This document shows positions 1 to 7,906 of a DNA stretch of 64,000 nucleotides, in pieces; the first letter of the stretch is position 1; each line of letters begins with the position of its first letter. A program made the position numbers and the translations under genes. This stretch comes from Blastochloris tepida (lineage in GTDB: Bacteria; Pseudomonadota; Alphaproteobacteria; Rhizobiales; Xanthobacteraceae): NCBI RefSeq assembly GCF_003966715.1, contig NZ_AP018907.1:1104001-1168000 (forward strand). The letters run 5' to 3'. Under the pieces are notes generated by a model that worked only from the letters and a program-made list of their open reading frames with translations, was not told the origin of the DNA and did no database searches.

Positions 1-158
1 CGGCCCGTGCAGCCGGCTGCGCGGGCCTGCAGGCACACGCACCGGGCCGTTCCGCACGGTGCCCCACCCACAACGGCTGAGAACGTCGCGCTGCGGCAGG
101 CCACCAAACGAATCCGCTGCGGACAACAGCCCGATCCGCCGCTCAGCGCAAGGCCACA

Positions 159-345
159 TTACGCCGCGATTCCGCGCCGGTCGAGCCTTGCCGCGCGGCC
201 ATCCGGCGATGCGGTAAAGATGGGTGGCGCTGTCCCAGCCACGTCCGTGCCCGCACCGGTGACGAGGCCGAGACCGCCACGGCTCAAGGCCGATACAGTG
301 TCGATGCCGTCGCCGGCCATCGCCACCATCCGGCCGCCGGCAATC
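159..345 (-). pseudogene. Remnant of a P-type (heavy-metal) ATPase C-terminal region
   Basis: Read on the minus strand, this stretch gives an open segment containing MVAMAGDGIDTVSALSRGG followed by GAGTDVAGTA. It resembles the hinge motif of P-type ATPases (GDGIND-x-PAL ... ADVG-x-A-x-G-x-GTDVA). Key positions are changed (GIDT instead of GIND) and the flanking transmembrane parts are absent. A stop follows about 25 residues later. I read it as a decayed fragment of a copper or other metal exporter; no functional protein is expected. Confidence 0.5.
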
Positions 346-417
346 CGTGCGGGTGGCGCGGGAACGGCCGGCGGCTTCCGCCGTTACGGTTCTGCCGGTC
401 GGGCAGGGGAGGGTGGC

Positions 418-834
418 ATGACCATCAAGCAGGCGGTGGTTCTCTATGGCTGCACGTTCGCGGTGATGCTGTCGCTCGATCTTCTGTGGCTCGGGCTGGT
501 GGCGCGCGGCTTCTACCAGTCGCAGCTCGGGCCGCTGCTGCTCGACCGGCCGGCTTTGCTGCCGGCCGCGGCCTTCTACCTGCTCTATGCCGCCGGCATC
601 GTCATCTTCGCGCTGGCGCCGGCCGTCGCCGACGGCCGGGCTTCCACCGCCTTGGTCTATGGCGCGCTGCTCGGTCTCATCGCCTACGCCACCTACGACC
701 TCACCAATCTGGCGACGCTGCGCGGCTTTCCGCCGGCGGTTGCGGTGGTGGATATCGCCTGGGGCACGGCGGTGAGCGCGGCGAGCGCCTGGGCGGGCTT
801 CAACCTCGCCCGCCAGTTCGGTGCGGTCGATTGA
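418..834 (+). CDS. DUF2177 family small membrane protein
   Basis: This 138-residue protein has four hydrophobic segments (roughly residues 5-28, 48-70, 76-98 and 103-125) and short loops, so it is an integral inner-membrane protein. The conserved patterns LDLLWLG near the N terminus and YATYDLTNLATLRGFP in the third segment are typical of the DUF2177 family, whose function is unknown. The ATG at 418 follows a purine-rich stretch (GGGGAGGGTGGC). The frame is open upstream, but that part reads as low-complexity Arg/Pro/Ala sequence and overlaps a decayed ATPase fragment on the other strand, so the shorter start is preferred. No operon partner is evident. Confidence 0.8.
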   Translation: MTIKQAVVLYGCTFAVMLSLDLLWLGLVARGFYQSQLGPLLLDRPALLPAAAFYLLYAAGIVIFALAPAVADGRASTALVYGALLGLIAYATYDLTNLATLRGFPPAVAVVDIAWGTAVSAASAWAGFNLARQFGAVD

Positions 835-1238
835 GACGGTGGCGGGGACGCCGGGTTGGGACCACCGCGCTTCGCACCAGAAGATTGCAGCGTCAGCGTA
901 GACGAATAACCAAGGGTTGCGGTATCTTCTGCCAGGAGATTCGCTTGGCAGTGGCTATGACGAGTCGTCTTGGGAAAGACTTTCATATGTGCCGGGCAAG
1001 CCATATCCTCATTCCTCAAGGTCAATTCGCGATGATCAATGTCAAGCTCGCGCTGTGATCAGTCCGTGATCTTGATGATTGACTTTGAATGTTCCGGCGC
1101 TGACGCTGCATCCATGTCCATTGAAGCTTGGCGTCCCAAACCCGTTGGTCAGCGTCCCAAATGCTATGCGAGGGCGATGCCCGAATGGCGCGCAGCCGGT
1201 GGCCCGCTTAATAATCCCGTCACAATTGGGGGAGCTCG
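835..1238. other. 404-bp non-coding region before luxR
   Basis: No convincing gene is seen. The stretch is less GC-rich than its neighbours, as expected of a promoter region. It contains a direct repeat, TGGCGTCCCAAA (1129-1140) and CAGCGTCCCAAA (1150-1161), spaced 21 bp apart (two helical turns). This could be a tandem binding site for a regulator of luxR. No sigma-70 promoter stands out clearly. Confidence 0.4.
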
Positions 1239-1976
1239 ATGACGTCCGTCGTTGATCATGCCCGGCTGGCGTTTACTGCGGTCGAGCGCCTGGAACAGGT
1301 GTCCGGGCCGCGCGATCTGATCGAGACCTTCCGGTCGTGCCTGGATCCGTTCGGCTTCAGCGTGGTGCTGATCACCGGGCTGCCCGATCCGCCCGCCGAC
1401 CCGACGCCGTTCTTCCTCATCAACAGCTGGCCGTCCGGCTGGCACGAACGCTACATCGACAAGGACTTCTACCGCGACGATCCGGTGGCCGAGGCCGGCC
1501 GCACGCACATCGATCCGTTCGCCTGGAGCGAGGCGCCGGTTGATCTGGAGCGTCAGCCGCGAGCGCGGCAAGTGATGTCGGAGGCCGCAAGCGTCGGCAT
1601 GCGGGATGGCTTCGTCGTGCCGATCGTTACCAGCCGAAGCGTGCAGGCCTGTGTCTCGGTGGCCGGCGACATACCGGAATTGAGCCCGGACGTGCGGCGG
1701 ATGATCCATCTTGTCGGCATGTACGCGCATGCCCGCGCGATGCGTCTGCACGCCAGCCAGAAGTCGTTGGCGAGGCGGCTTCTCAGTGATCGTGAGCGTG
1801 AGGTTCTGCGCTGGACCGCCGCCGGCAAGACGGCTTGGGAAACCTCCTGCATCCTCGGCATTTCCGAACGGACCGTAACCTATCATGTTACGACAACCGC
1901 GCGGCGGCTGGAGGCGGTTTCGCGCACTCATGCTGTGGCACGGGCTATTGCGCTGGGCGAAATTTCGATCGGCTGA
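1239..1976 (+). CDS. luxR: LuxR-family quorum-sensing transcriptional regulator
   Basis: This 245-residue protein has the two-domain LuxR layout. The N-terminal autoinducer-binding domain spans about residues 15-160 and includes the conserved Trp/Tyr/Asp cluster in WPSGWHERYIDKDFYRDDPV. The C-terminal LuxR helix-turn-helix (about 178-240) contains LSDREREVLRWTAAGKT and ISERTVTYHV. It should bind an acyl- or aryl-homoserine lactone in the cytoplasm and control target promoters. The ATG at 1239 follows a strong Shine-Dalgarno (GGGGGAG). A cognate synthase gene lies directly downstream on the same strand, with a palindromic operator between the two, which supports a self-regulated pair. The ligand cannot be deduced. 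Confidence 0.93.
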   Translation: MTSVVDHARLAFTAVERLEQVSGPRDLIETFRSCLDPFGFSVVLITGLPDPPADPTPFFLINSWPSGWHERYIDKDFYRDDPVAEAGRTHIDPFAWSEAPVDLERQPRARQVMSEAASVGMRDGFVVPIVTSRSVQACVSVAGDIPELSPDVRRMIHLVGMYAHARAMRLHASQKSLARRLLSDREREVLRWTAAGKTAWETSCILGISERTVTYHVTTTARRLEAVSRTHAVARAIALGEISIG

Positions 1977-2012
1977 CAATTCAAGCGACCAATAGCTGAA
2001 GCATTTTCGAGA

Positions 2013-2038
2013 GTCGCCTGTAATTTCTTACAGGCGAC
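2013..2038. promoter_or_regulatory. lux-box-like palindrome upstream of luxI
   Basis: Left arm GTCGCCTGTAA (2013-2023) and right arm TTACAGGCGAC (2028-2038) form a perfect 11-bp inverted repeat with a 4-bp spacer. The inner 18 bp, CCTGTAATTTCTTACAGG, has the CTG...CAG form of LuxR/TraR-type boxes. It sits 49 bp before the luxI start, in the position of a LuxR-activated promoter. It could also act as the end hairpin of luxR, but no T run follows it. Confidence 0.7.
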
Positions 2039-2086
2039 AAAGTACGTGCACGGCGCTACGCTAATCGAAATTGGTGGAGTGCTGTG

Positions 2087-2743
2087 ATGATCCATGTCAT
2101 TACTAGCCGAAATAGGCATCTTTACGAAAAGGAACTGACGGAACATTTTCGTGTCCGCTACGATATTTATGTACGTGACCGGCGGTGGCTGGCTTTGGAC
2201 CGACCTGTGCCGTTGGAGATCGATCAATTCGACACGCTTGACGCGATCTATCTTCTTTCGATCGACAAGGGAAAACTGCTTGGCGGATCGCGCCTCATTC
2301 CATCGACACGGCCGCACCTGCTGAGCGAGGTGTTCCCCTATCTGGCGCCGCGTGGCGTTCCGCGACGCCCCGACGTGTTCGAATGGACGCGCATTTTTGT
2401 CGCCAAGGACTGTCGCGGCCGCGAAACCGGGAGCGACAGTGCGGCCGGCGGCCGGGCGCTGGGCGAGGTGCTGTGCGGAATATTCGAGTTCGCGCTTGAG
2501 GAGGGAATTTCGGCGATCAGCGCGGTGGGCGAGATGTGGTGGACCCCACGCTTTCTCGAAATGGGGTGGAAAGTCCAGCCGTTGGGACTGCCGACGCGCA
2601 TCGAAGGCGAATGGTGCAACGCCTTCCTGTTCACGGTCGATGACGAGGTGCTGGCCAATACGCGGCAGTGTTTCGGGATCGAAGGGTCGGTGCTGACGCG
2701 GCGTGGTCCGCAACCGCCAGCAGTTCAACATCTCGATACGTAG
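2087..2743 (+). CDS. luxI: Acyl-homoserine-lactone synthase (LuxI family)
   Basis: This 218-residue cytoplasmic enzyme joins an acyl (or aryl) donor to S-adenosylmethionine to make a homoserine-lactone signal. The family's invariant residues are visible: R and F/Y-x-x-W spacing in FRVRYDIYVRDRRW, the acidic pair in IDQFDTLDAIYLL, Arg in GGSRLIPSTRP, and Glu/Arg in FEWTRIFV. ATG 2087 lies 7 nt after GGAG; a GTG 3 nt earlier is possible. The sequence resembles the synthases of Rhodopseudomonas and Bradyrhizobium (RpaI/BraI group), some of which use aromatic or branched acyl-CoA donors. That substrate is only an inference here. It forms a unit with the preceding luxR. Confidence 0.93.
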   Translation: MIHVITSRNRHLYEKELTEHFRVRYDIYVRDRRWLALDRPVPLEIDQFDTLDAIYLLSIDKGKLLGGSRLIPSTRPHLLSEVFPYLAPRGVPRRPDVFEWTRIFVAKDCRGRETGSDSAAGGRALGEVLCGIFEFALEEGISAISAVGEMWWTPRFLEMGWKVQPLGLPTRIEGEWCNAFLFTVDDEVLANTRQCFGIEGSVLTRRGPQPPAVQHLDT

Positions 2744-2880
2744 AAGCATCTGTCGATCCTGATGGGATGGTCGAACGCTTTTCAAGCCGCGTTTTCTATG
2801 GTTTTGCCGACGCTACGCTTTGGCGCTTTCACAGTACCGGCGTCCGCTATTGCGGAAAATGCACGGGGAGGAGATTGGAC

Positions 2881-3081
2881 ATGGCGGAAGATGGGGGCGA
2901 GAGTCGCCCGCCGTTCGAGCATCTGAGCGCGATGTCGCTCGTGCAGATCCTCGAATATCTGGAGGAGGAGGCGCGCCGCGTGAGCAGCGTCGCCGGCTAT
3001 TGCCTCTCCATGGCCCGGCTCGAGCTCGAACAGAGCCACGCGCACCGGCCGAACGGCGAGGCACGGAAGAGTCTCAACTGA
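2881..3081 (+). CDS. Small hypothetical protein
   Basis: This is a 66-residue acidic, mostly helical protein containing HLSAMSLVQILEYLEEEARR. The ATG is preceded by a good Shine-Dalgarno (GGGAGGAG, 7 nt upstream). Codon use fits the surrounding genes. No family is recognised. The upstream 140 bp include part of a dispersed repeat (CTATTGCGGAAAATGC) that recurs near 17.65 kb, so the gene probably has its own promoter rather than sharing that of luxI. Confidence 0.55.
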   Translation: MAEDGGESRPPFEHLSAMSLVQILEYLEEEARRVSSVAGYCLSMARLELEQSHAHRPNGEARKSLN

Positions 3082-3258
3082 CGCCGGCAATGCCGCCTCG
3101 ACGTGCCGAGGATGAGGAGACCTCGGCCTTTGGGATGCCGGGGGGCGAGGCCGGGCATTCACCCTCCGACTGACCGTCCCCGTTGCGGCACGGGCCGGTC
3201 AGCGACCTTCAGATCGGCGGCCGCGCCTGCCGGCCGGAGCGAGCGCATCCGTGCCGCT

Positions 3259-3385
3259 AGTGGTCCGACCCTGACATTTGCATCCGCAAATGTCAGGGCA
3301 GGTCGGTCCACAAACTATTGATTCTGTAGATGAAATTTTTCCGACGCGTGGGTGCCAAGCGTCGGATTTCATTCGCTGGAAGAGC
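3259..3385. repeat. Dispersed two-hairpin repeat, copy 1
   Basis: This element recurs at 63659-63785 with only scattered differences. It contains a perfect 13-bp inverted repeat, CCCTGACATTTGC (3269-3281) with GCAAATGTCAGGG (3286-3298). A second long imperfect hairpin is centred on CCGACGCGTGGGTGCCAAGC (about 3329-3373). Two hairpins in fixed order suggest a REP/BIME-like or MITE-like interspersed element. No coding capacity. Confidence 0.75.
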
Positions 3386-3550
3386 GTCCGCGCTGCCGGC
3401 CTGCGCGATGCCATCGATCCCGATGACGCCCTGGCGATGCGCGCAGGCGATGGGCGGGTCCAAGGATGCGCCGGAGCGGAAACGGCGCCGGGTCCGCGAG
3501 CGGGCGAACATCCTCCACCGGCACGCGCCAGGGGGCTCCGACTCGGCGAA

Positions 3551-3655
3551 CGGCCCATGAAACCGGCCCAGGAATCCGGTCCATGAATCCGGCCCATGAA
3601 TCCTTGGCCGCAAATCCTCGCCCATGAATCCTTGCCCATGAATCCTTGCCCATGA
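3551..3655. repeat. Tandem repeat (minisatellite) based on CCCATGAATCC
   Basis: At least seven imperfect units of about 13-17 bp follow one another, with the core CCCATGAATCC joined by TTG, GG or TTGG. The most 3' units are nearly identical, the most 5' ones degenerate. There are no unique spacers, so it is not a CRISPR array. Read on the minus strand it would encode a reiterated peptide, but no start signal supports translation. Confidence 0.8.
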
Positions 3656-3930
3656 GCTGTGGTGCAAGCGTTCTTGCGCATGAATCGTTGGGTTTTTCGC
3701 GACGATGCAGGGCTCATGTGTTGCGCTTTTGTCAAAGCGCCGATAGCACCGACGCGCGTTCGATTCGATATTCGGGCGCTTGTTGCGGTTTTCGGCTGAT
3801 CAAGCTGGGAACCGTAGTCCGAACGCCGAAGATCCCGCTACTGAACAAGGGGGGCTCGGCGAGATCGTTTCCGGTGTTCCGCAGGGATCATTCGGAAACC
3901 GTTTGATGCCTCGGTCAAGGGAGAGCTTCG

Positions 3931-4347
3931 GTGGCAAAGGCGAAGACGACGAAGCCGGCGGCGGCGCGCAAGACCAGCAAGCCGGCGGCGAAGAGCACGC
4001 GGGCCAAGCCGGAGGCCGCGTCCATTCGTCCGGTCAAGGAGGCCATGACGAAGGCGGCGCTGATCAATTTCCTCGCGGAACAGAACGAACTGCCGCGCAA
4101 GACCGCCGCAGCCGTCTACGCCACGTTGGAGAGCGTTATGCTCGGCTCGCTTCACCCCAAGGGCGTGGGCGAGTTCACCTTGCCGGGCCTCTTCAAGGTG
4201 ACCCTCCGCAAGGTGCCGGCCCGCCGGGCGGGAACGCTGGTCCGCAACCCGGCCACCGGCGAAATGATCAAGGGCGCGGCGAAGCCGGCGAGCGTGCGCG
4301 TGAAGATCCGGGCGCTGTCCAAGCTCAAGTCCGCCGCCACGCCTTGA
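3931..4347 (+). CDS. HU-like DNA-binding protein with Lys/Ala-rich N-terminal tail
   Basis: The 138-residue product has a basic tail (residues 1-35, many Lys/Ala/Pro), then an HU/IHF-type fold: MTKAALINFLAEQNELPRK (first helices), a beta region with GVGEFTLPGLFKVTLRK, and the arm region NPATGEMIKGAAKP. HU proteins bend and compact DNA as dimers. The tail resembles the tails of HU variants with extra DNA affinity, here N-terminal. The start is GTG at 3931 after AGGGAGA. The protein is longer than canonical HU (about 90 residues) because of the tail. It is monocistronic. Confidence 0.8.
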   Translation: MAKAKTTKPAAARKTSKPAAKSTRAKPEAASIRPVKEAMTKAALINFLAEQNELPRKTAAAVYATLESVMLGSLHPKGVGEFTLPGLFKVTLRKVPARRAGTLVRNPATGEMIKGAAKPASVRVKIRALSKLKSAATP

Positions 4348-4591
4348 GGCGTGCGGCGACGGTCCGCGCCGGGACGTGCCTGGGTCCGTCGGATGTGAAG
4401 ATGGCCGGGGGCCGCAGGCCCCGGCCGGTCCGGGGTCGTGTCCCCGTTGATGGTGTAGGTCGGCGGTGGTGCGGAGCCGCCCGCGAGCGCGCCCTTCATG
4501 GCGCCGAAGCGGGCGGGCGGCGTGGCGGTCACCGGTGACGTCCTCCGGTAGGATCGGGTTGCAACACCAACCTGGACCTGAGGACCCACCG

Positions 4592-4678
4592 ATGACCGAC
4601 GAGATGGCGAACCTTCGCGCGCTCGTGGAGAAGACCCCCGACGCCGATGTGCTGCGCGAGATGATCGGCTTTGCCGTC
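4592..4678 (+). pseudogene. IS256-family transposase, N-terminal fragment
   Basis: The first 28 codons read MTDEMANLRALVEKTPDADV and then LREMIGFA, the characteristic N terminus of IS256/Mutator-type transposases. After this the homology stops abruptly at an inverted IS3 fragment. The remaining 350 or so residues, including the DDE core, are missing, so the gene is dead. Confidence 0.7.
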
Positions 4679-4680
4679 AG

Positions 4681-4855
4681 GACCGAACACCCCGGCAGCC
4701 CCTTGAAGAAGGTGAGCCTTCCAGGCCGTGATCTGGTTGGGGGGGACGTCGAACGCTTGAGCCAACTCGGCGAGCGTCTTCTCGCCCTTGATGGCGGCCA
4801 GCGCCACTTTCGCCTTGAAAGCCGGGGTGTGGTTCCGGCGCGGTCGTCTCGGCAT
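4681..4855 (-). pseudogene. IS3-family OrfA fragment
   Basis: On the minus strand the product starts MPRRPRRNHTPAFKAKVALA and continues with EKTLAELAQAFDVPPNQITAWK, the helix-turn-helix of IS3-family OrfA. Homology ends after LLQGAAGVFG, exactly where the IS256 fragment begins, so the C-terminal part and OrfB are gone. The region 4856-5090 is probably residual left-end sequence of this IS and holds no gene. Confidence 0.7.
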
Positions 4856-5107
4856 CGTCTCTCCTGTTCGCCAAGCCAGCTTGGCTGTTCACAGGCGAAA
4901 ATGCCACCTATCGGACCTGTTCAGATTGTCTGGACCACCTCTCTTGCTCGTCTGATCTTGTTGGCGAAGCGTTTGGTGCGGCGACAGTCGGGCTCATTTT
5001 CCTCAGTTGACCCGACGCCGGCTCACCGCAGGTTTCGCTTGTTTCTATCCTCCGAGATGAAGATGATCCCCAGCAGCCGGCGTTAGATCGGTACGGGAGG
5101 AACACGC

Positions 5108-6157
5108 ATGCGGCTCGACCACCCCCCTGAGGTGGGGAGCGGTTCCATACGATCGGCATCGCCACAGATGGTCGATCCGTTCGGACGACATATCCAGTAT
5201 TTGCGCGTCTCGGTGACCGACCGCTGCGACGTCCGCTGCGTCTACTGCATGAGCGAGACCATGAGTTTCCTGCCCAAGCGAGACCTGCTCTCGCTGGAGG
5301 AACTCGACCGGCTATGCAGCGCGTTCGTCGGCCGGGGGGGGCGGCGGCTGCGGCTGACCGGCGGTGAGCCCTTGGTGCGGCGCGGTATCATGACTCTGGT
5401 GCGCGCACTGTCGCGCCATCTTGAAAGCGGCGCGCTTGGTGAGTTGACGCTCACCACCAACGGCTCGCTGTTGACCAAATTCGCCGCCGACCTCGCGGAC
5501 TGCGGCGTCCGGCGCATCAACGTCTCGCTCGACTCCCGCAATCCCGACACGTTCAAGGCGATCACCCGCTGGGGCGACGTCGACGCGGTGCTGGGCGGCA
5601 TCAAGGCTGCAAGGGCCGCCGGGCTGGCGGTGAAGGTCAATACGGTGGCGCTGAAGGGGGTCAACGAGGACGAGATCCCCGAATTGCTCCGCTGGGCACA
5701 CGGCGAGGGCATGGACCTCTCTTTGATCGAGGTGATGCCGCTCGGCGAAGTGGGAGATCTCAGGCTCGACCAATTCTTGCCGCTGTCAGTCGTTCGCGAC
5801 CGGCTCGCTGAGCATTTCACCCTCACGGACATCGACTACAAGACCGCTGGCCCGGCGCGCTATGTGCGGGTTGCCGAGACCGGCGGGCGGCTCGGCTTCA
5901 TCACGCCGATGACCCATAATTTCTGCGAAAGCTGCAATCGCATGCGGCTCACCTGCACCGGCACGCTGTACATGTGCCTCGGCCGCGAGGACGCAGCGGA
6001 CCTGCGCACGCCGCTGCGCGCCTCGGGCAACGACGAGGCTCTTCACCGCGCCATTGACGCGGCAATCGCAGGAAAGCCGAGGGGCCATGATTTTGTCATC
6101 GACCGGCGGCACGTCCGGCCGGCGGTGGAGCGACACATGAGCATAACCGGCGGCTGA
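5108..6157 (+). CDS. moaA: GTP 3',8-cyclase MoaA (molybdenum cofactor biosynthesis)
   Basis: This 349-residue radical SAM enzyme converts GTP to 3',8-cyclo-GTP, the first step of molybdopterin synthesis. The N-terminal cluster motif is CDVRCVYC (about residues 38-45). TGGEPLVRR follows (SAM binding). The C-terminal second [4Fe-4S] site is seen in [11 protein letters not shown] with a third Cys in LYMC. The protein ends in Gly-Gly, as active MoaA does. ATG 5108 follows a good Shine-Dalgarno (GGGAGGA). It lies just upstream of mobA. Together they would provide Mo-bisMGD, the cofactor of the arsenite oxidase encoded about 8 kb downstream. moaBCDE are not in the window. Confidence 0.95.
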   Translation: MRLDHPPEVGSGSIRSASPQMVDPFGRHIQYLRVSVTDRCDVRCVYCMSETMSFLPKRDLLSLEELDRLCSAFVGRGGRRLRLTGGEPLVRRGIMTLVRALSRHLESGALGELTLTTNGSLLTKFAADLADCGVRRINVSLDSRNPDTFKAITRWGDVDAVLGGIKAARAAGLAVKVNTVALKGVNEDEIPELLRWAHGEGMDLSLIEVMPLGEVGDLRLDQFLPLSVVRDRLAEHFTLTDIDYKTAGPARYVRVAETGGRLGFITPMTHNFCESCNRMRLTCTGTLYMCLGREDAADLRTPLRASGNDEALHRAIDAAIAGKPRGHDFVIDRRHVRPAVERHMSITGG

Positions 6158-6240
6158 ACAAGGGGGCCGCCGAAGGACGGGTTGCGCATGGTTCGAAACG
6201 CTCGCCGCAGCGCACACATCGATGTCGCGGATTGTCATTG

Positions 6241-6897
6241 ATGATGTCCGCGCGGAACCGCGTCGATCATCCCGCGACTCTTGGCCTTGTGCTCGCGGGC
6301 GGCCTCGCGCGCCGCATGGGGGGCGGCGACAAGGCGTTGATCCGGGTCGGCGGGGTGCCGCTGCTGGACCGCGTGGTCGCGGTGTTGCGGCCGGCCTGCA
6401 CAGCGCTCGTGATCAATGCCAATGGCGATCCGGTACGTTTTGGTGCCGCGCTGCCGGTCGTCCCTGACAGCGTGCCGGGCTTTGCGGGCCCGCTCGCCGG
6501 TGTGCTCGCCGGCCTCGATTGGGCCGCGGCCAATACACCCGACATCGATTGGGTGGCGAGCGTGCCGGCCGACTGCCCGTTCCTGCCGGCCGATCTTGTC
6601 GTCCGCCTGCACGCCGCCCGCGCCGCGGCCGACGCCGACCTCGCCGTTGCCGCCTCAGGCGGGCGAAGCCATCCGGTGATCGGGCTGTGGCCGGTGCGGC
6701 TGCGTGACGGACTGCGCCAGGCCTTGACGAGCGAAGGCGAGCGCAAGGTCGGGCGCTTCGTGGCACGTTATCGCACGGTGTCGGTCGAATGGTCGGCCGA
6801 GCCGGTCGACCCCTTCTTCAACGTCAACGCGCCGGACGATGTCGCCGAGGCCGCGCGCGTTCTTGCCTGCGCGCCGCCCGCCTCGTACCAGCCCTGA
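6241..6897 (+). CDS. mobA: Molybdenum cofactor guanylyltransferase MobA
   Basis: This cytoplasmic enzyme attaches GMP to molybdopterin to form the MGD form needed by DMSO-reductase-family enzymes such as AioA. Its nucleotide-binding N terminus reads LGLVLAGGLARRMGGGDKAL (the LAGG-x-x-RMGG-x-DK signature). PDSVPGFAGPLAGVLAGL and the metal-binding PADCPFLP follow. Length is 218 residues, usual for MobA. Two adjacent ATG codons (6241, 6244) are possible starts. The last 130 bp overlap the 3' end of the convergent acr3 gene. Confidence 0.92.
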   Translation: MMSARNRVDHPATLGLVLAGGLARRMGGGDKALIRVGGVPLLDRVVAVLRPACTALVINANGDPVRFGAALPVVPDSVPGFAGPLAGVLAGLDWAAANTPDIDWVASVPADCPFLPADLVVRLHAARAAADADLAVAASGGRSHPVIGLWPVRLRDGLRQALTSEGERKVGRFVARYRTVSVEWSAEPVDPFFNVNAPDDVAEAARVLACAPPASYQP

Positions 6898-7895
6898 GAG
6901 CGGTTGACGATCCACACCACCGACAGCATCACCGGCACCTCGATCAGCACGCCGACGACGGTGGCAAGCGCCGCGCCCGACTGGAACCCGAACAGCGAGA
7001 TCGCCGCCGCCACCGCCAGCTCGAAGAAGTTGGAGGCGCCGATCAGCGCCGAGGGGCCGGCGACGCAATGCGCCTCGCCAAGGGCGCGGTTGAGCAGATA
7101 GGCAAGGCCCGAATTGAAATAGACCTGGATCAGGATCGGCACCGCGAGCAGCGCGATGATGAGCGGCTGCGCCAGAATCTGCTCGCCCTGGAAGCCGAAC
7201 AGCAGCACCAGCGTGGCCAGCAGCGCGACCAGCGAGAGCGGCTGCAGGCGGGCGAGCATGCGCTGCAGCGCCGCCTCGCCGCCTTGCGCCAGCAGCCGTC
7301 GGCGCAGCAGCTGCGCGGCGATCACCGGCACCACGATGTAGAGCACCACCGACAGCACCAGCGTGTCCCACGGCACGGTGATGGCGGAGAGCCCGAGCAA
7401 AAGCCCGACGATCGGCGCAAACGCGAACACCATGATGGTGTCGTTGAGCGCGACCTGGCTCAGCGTGAAGTGCGGCTCGCCACGGGTGAGGTTCGACCAC
7501 ACGAACACCATGGCGGTGCAGGGCGCCGCCGCGAGGATGATCAGGCCGGCGATGTAGCTGTCGATCTGCTCGGCCGGCAGATAGGGCCGGAACAGATAGC
7601 CGATGAACAGCCAGCCGAGCGCGGCCATCGAGAACGGCTTGACCGCCCAGTTGATGAACAGGGTGACGCCGATGCCGCGCCAGTGCTCCTTCACCTGGCC
7701 GAGCGCGGCGAAGTCGATCTTGACCAGCATCGGGATGATCATCAGCCAGATCAGCGCTGCCACCGGCAGATTGACCTTGGCGATCTCGGCCGCGCCGATG
7801 ACCTGGAACACGCCCGGCATCACATGCCCGAGGGCGATGCCCACCACGATGCAAAGGGCGACCCAGACGGAGAGATAGCGTTCGAACGTGGACAT
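6768..7895 (-). CDS. acr3: Arsenite efflux permease Acr3
   Basis: This is a 375-residue membrane transporter of the bile/arsenite/riboflavin superfamily with about ten transmembrane segments. It extrudes As(III) using the proton-motive force. Family motifs include LPVAALIWLMIIPMLVKIDF, the conserved Cys region APCTAMVFVWSNLTRGEPHF, and the C-terminal VVWIVNRSQGWYE. It is the distal gene of the minus-strand unit arsRC-arsC-acr3, 11 bp after arsC. Acr3 proteins usually end soon after the WYE motif. Here about 37 extra Ser/Ala/Arg-rich residues are added, read antisense to the mobA 3' end, which looks like a lost stop codon. Confidence 0.93.
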   Translation of the reverse strand: MSTFERYLSVWVALCIVVGIALGHVMPGVFQVIGAAEIAKVNLPVAALIWLMIIPMLVKIDFAALGQVKEHWRGIGVTLFINWAVKPFSMAALGWLFIGYLFRPYLPAEQIDSYIAGLIILAAAPCTAMVFVWSNLTRGEPHFTLSQVALNDTIMVFAFAPIVGLLLGLSAITVPWDTLVLSVVLYIVVPVIAAQLLRRRLLAQGGEAALQRMLARLQPLSLVALLATLVLLFGFQGEQILAQPLIIALLAVPILIQVYFNSGLAYLLNRALGEAHCVAGPSALIGASNFFELAVAAAISLFGFQSGAALATVVGVLIEVPVMLSVVWIVNRSQGWYEAGGAQARTRAASATSSGALTLKKGSTGSADHSTDTVR

Positions 7896-7906
7896 CGCCA
7901 AATCCT

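Larger units (their letters stand above)
3082..3930. other. Gene-poor region with repeats
   Basis: Apart from the two-hairpin repeat (3259-3385) and a minisatellite (3551-3655), no gene is supported here. The open frames that cover it have Arg/Pro-rich or repeat-derived products and no ribosome-binding sites. The last 100 bp before 3931 probably carry the promoter of the HU-like gene. Confidence 0.5.

Noticed and set aside
7..417. N-terminal extension of the DUF2177 gene
   Set aside because: The added sequence is low-complexity, overlaps a decayed ATPase fragment on the other strand, and ATG 418 has a good ribosome-binding site and gives the normal family length.
2013..2038. Rho-independent terminator of luxR
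   Set aside because: The hairpin is strong but has no T run after it, and its inner 18 bp fit a lux box in front of luxI better.
3551..3655. Possible CRISPR array
   Set aside because: Units are contiguous and short (13-17 bp) with no unique spacers, and no cas genes are present in the window.
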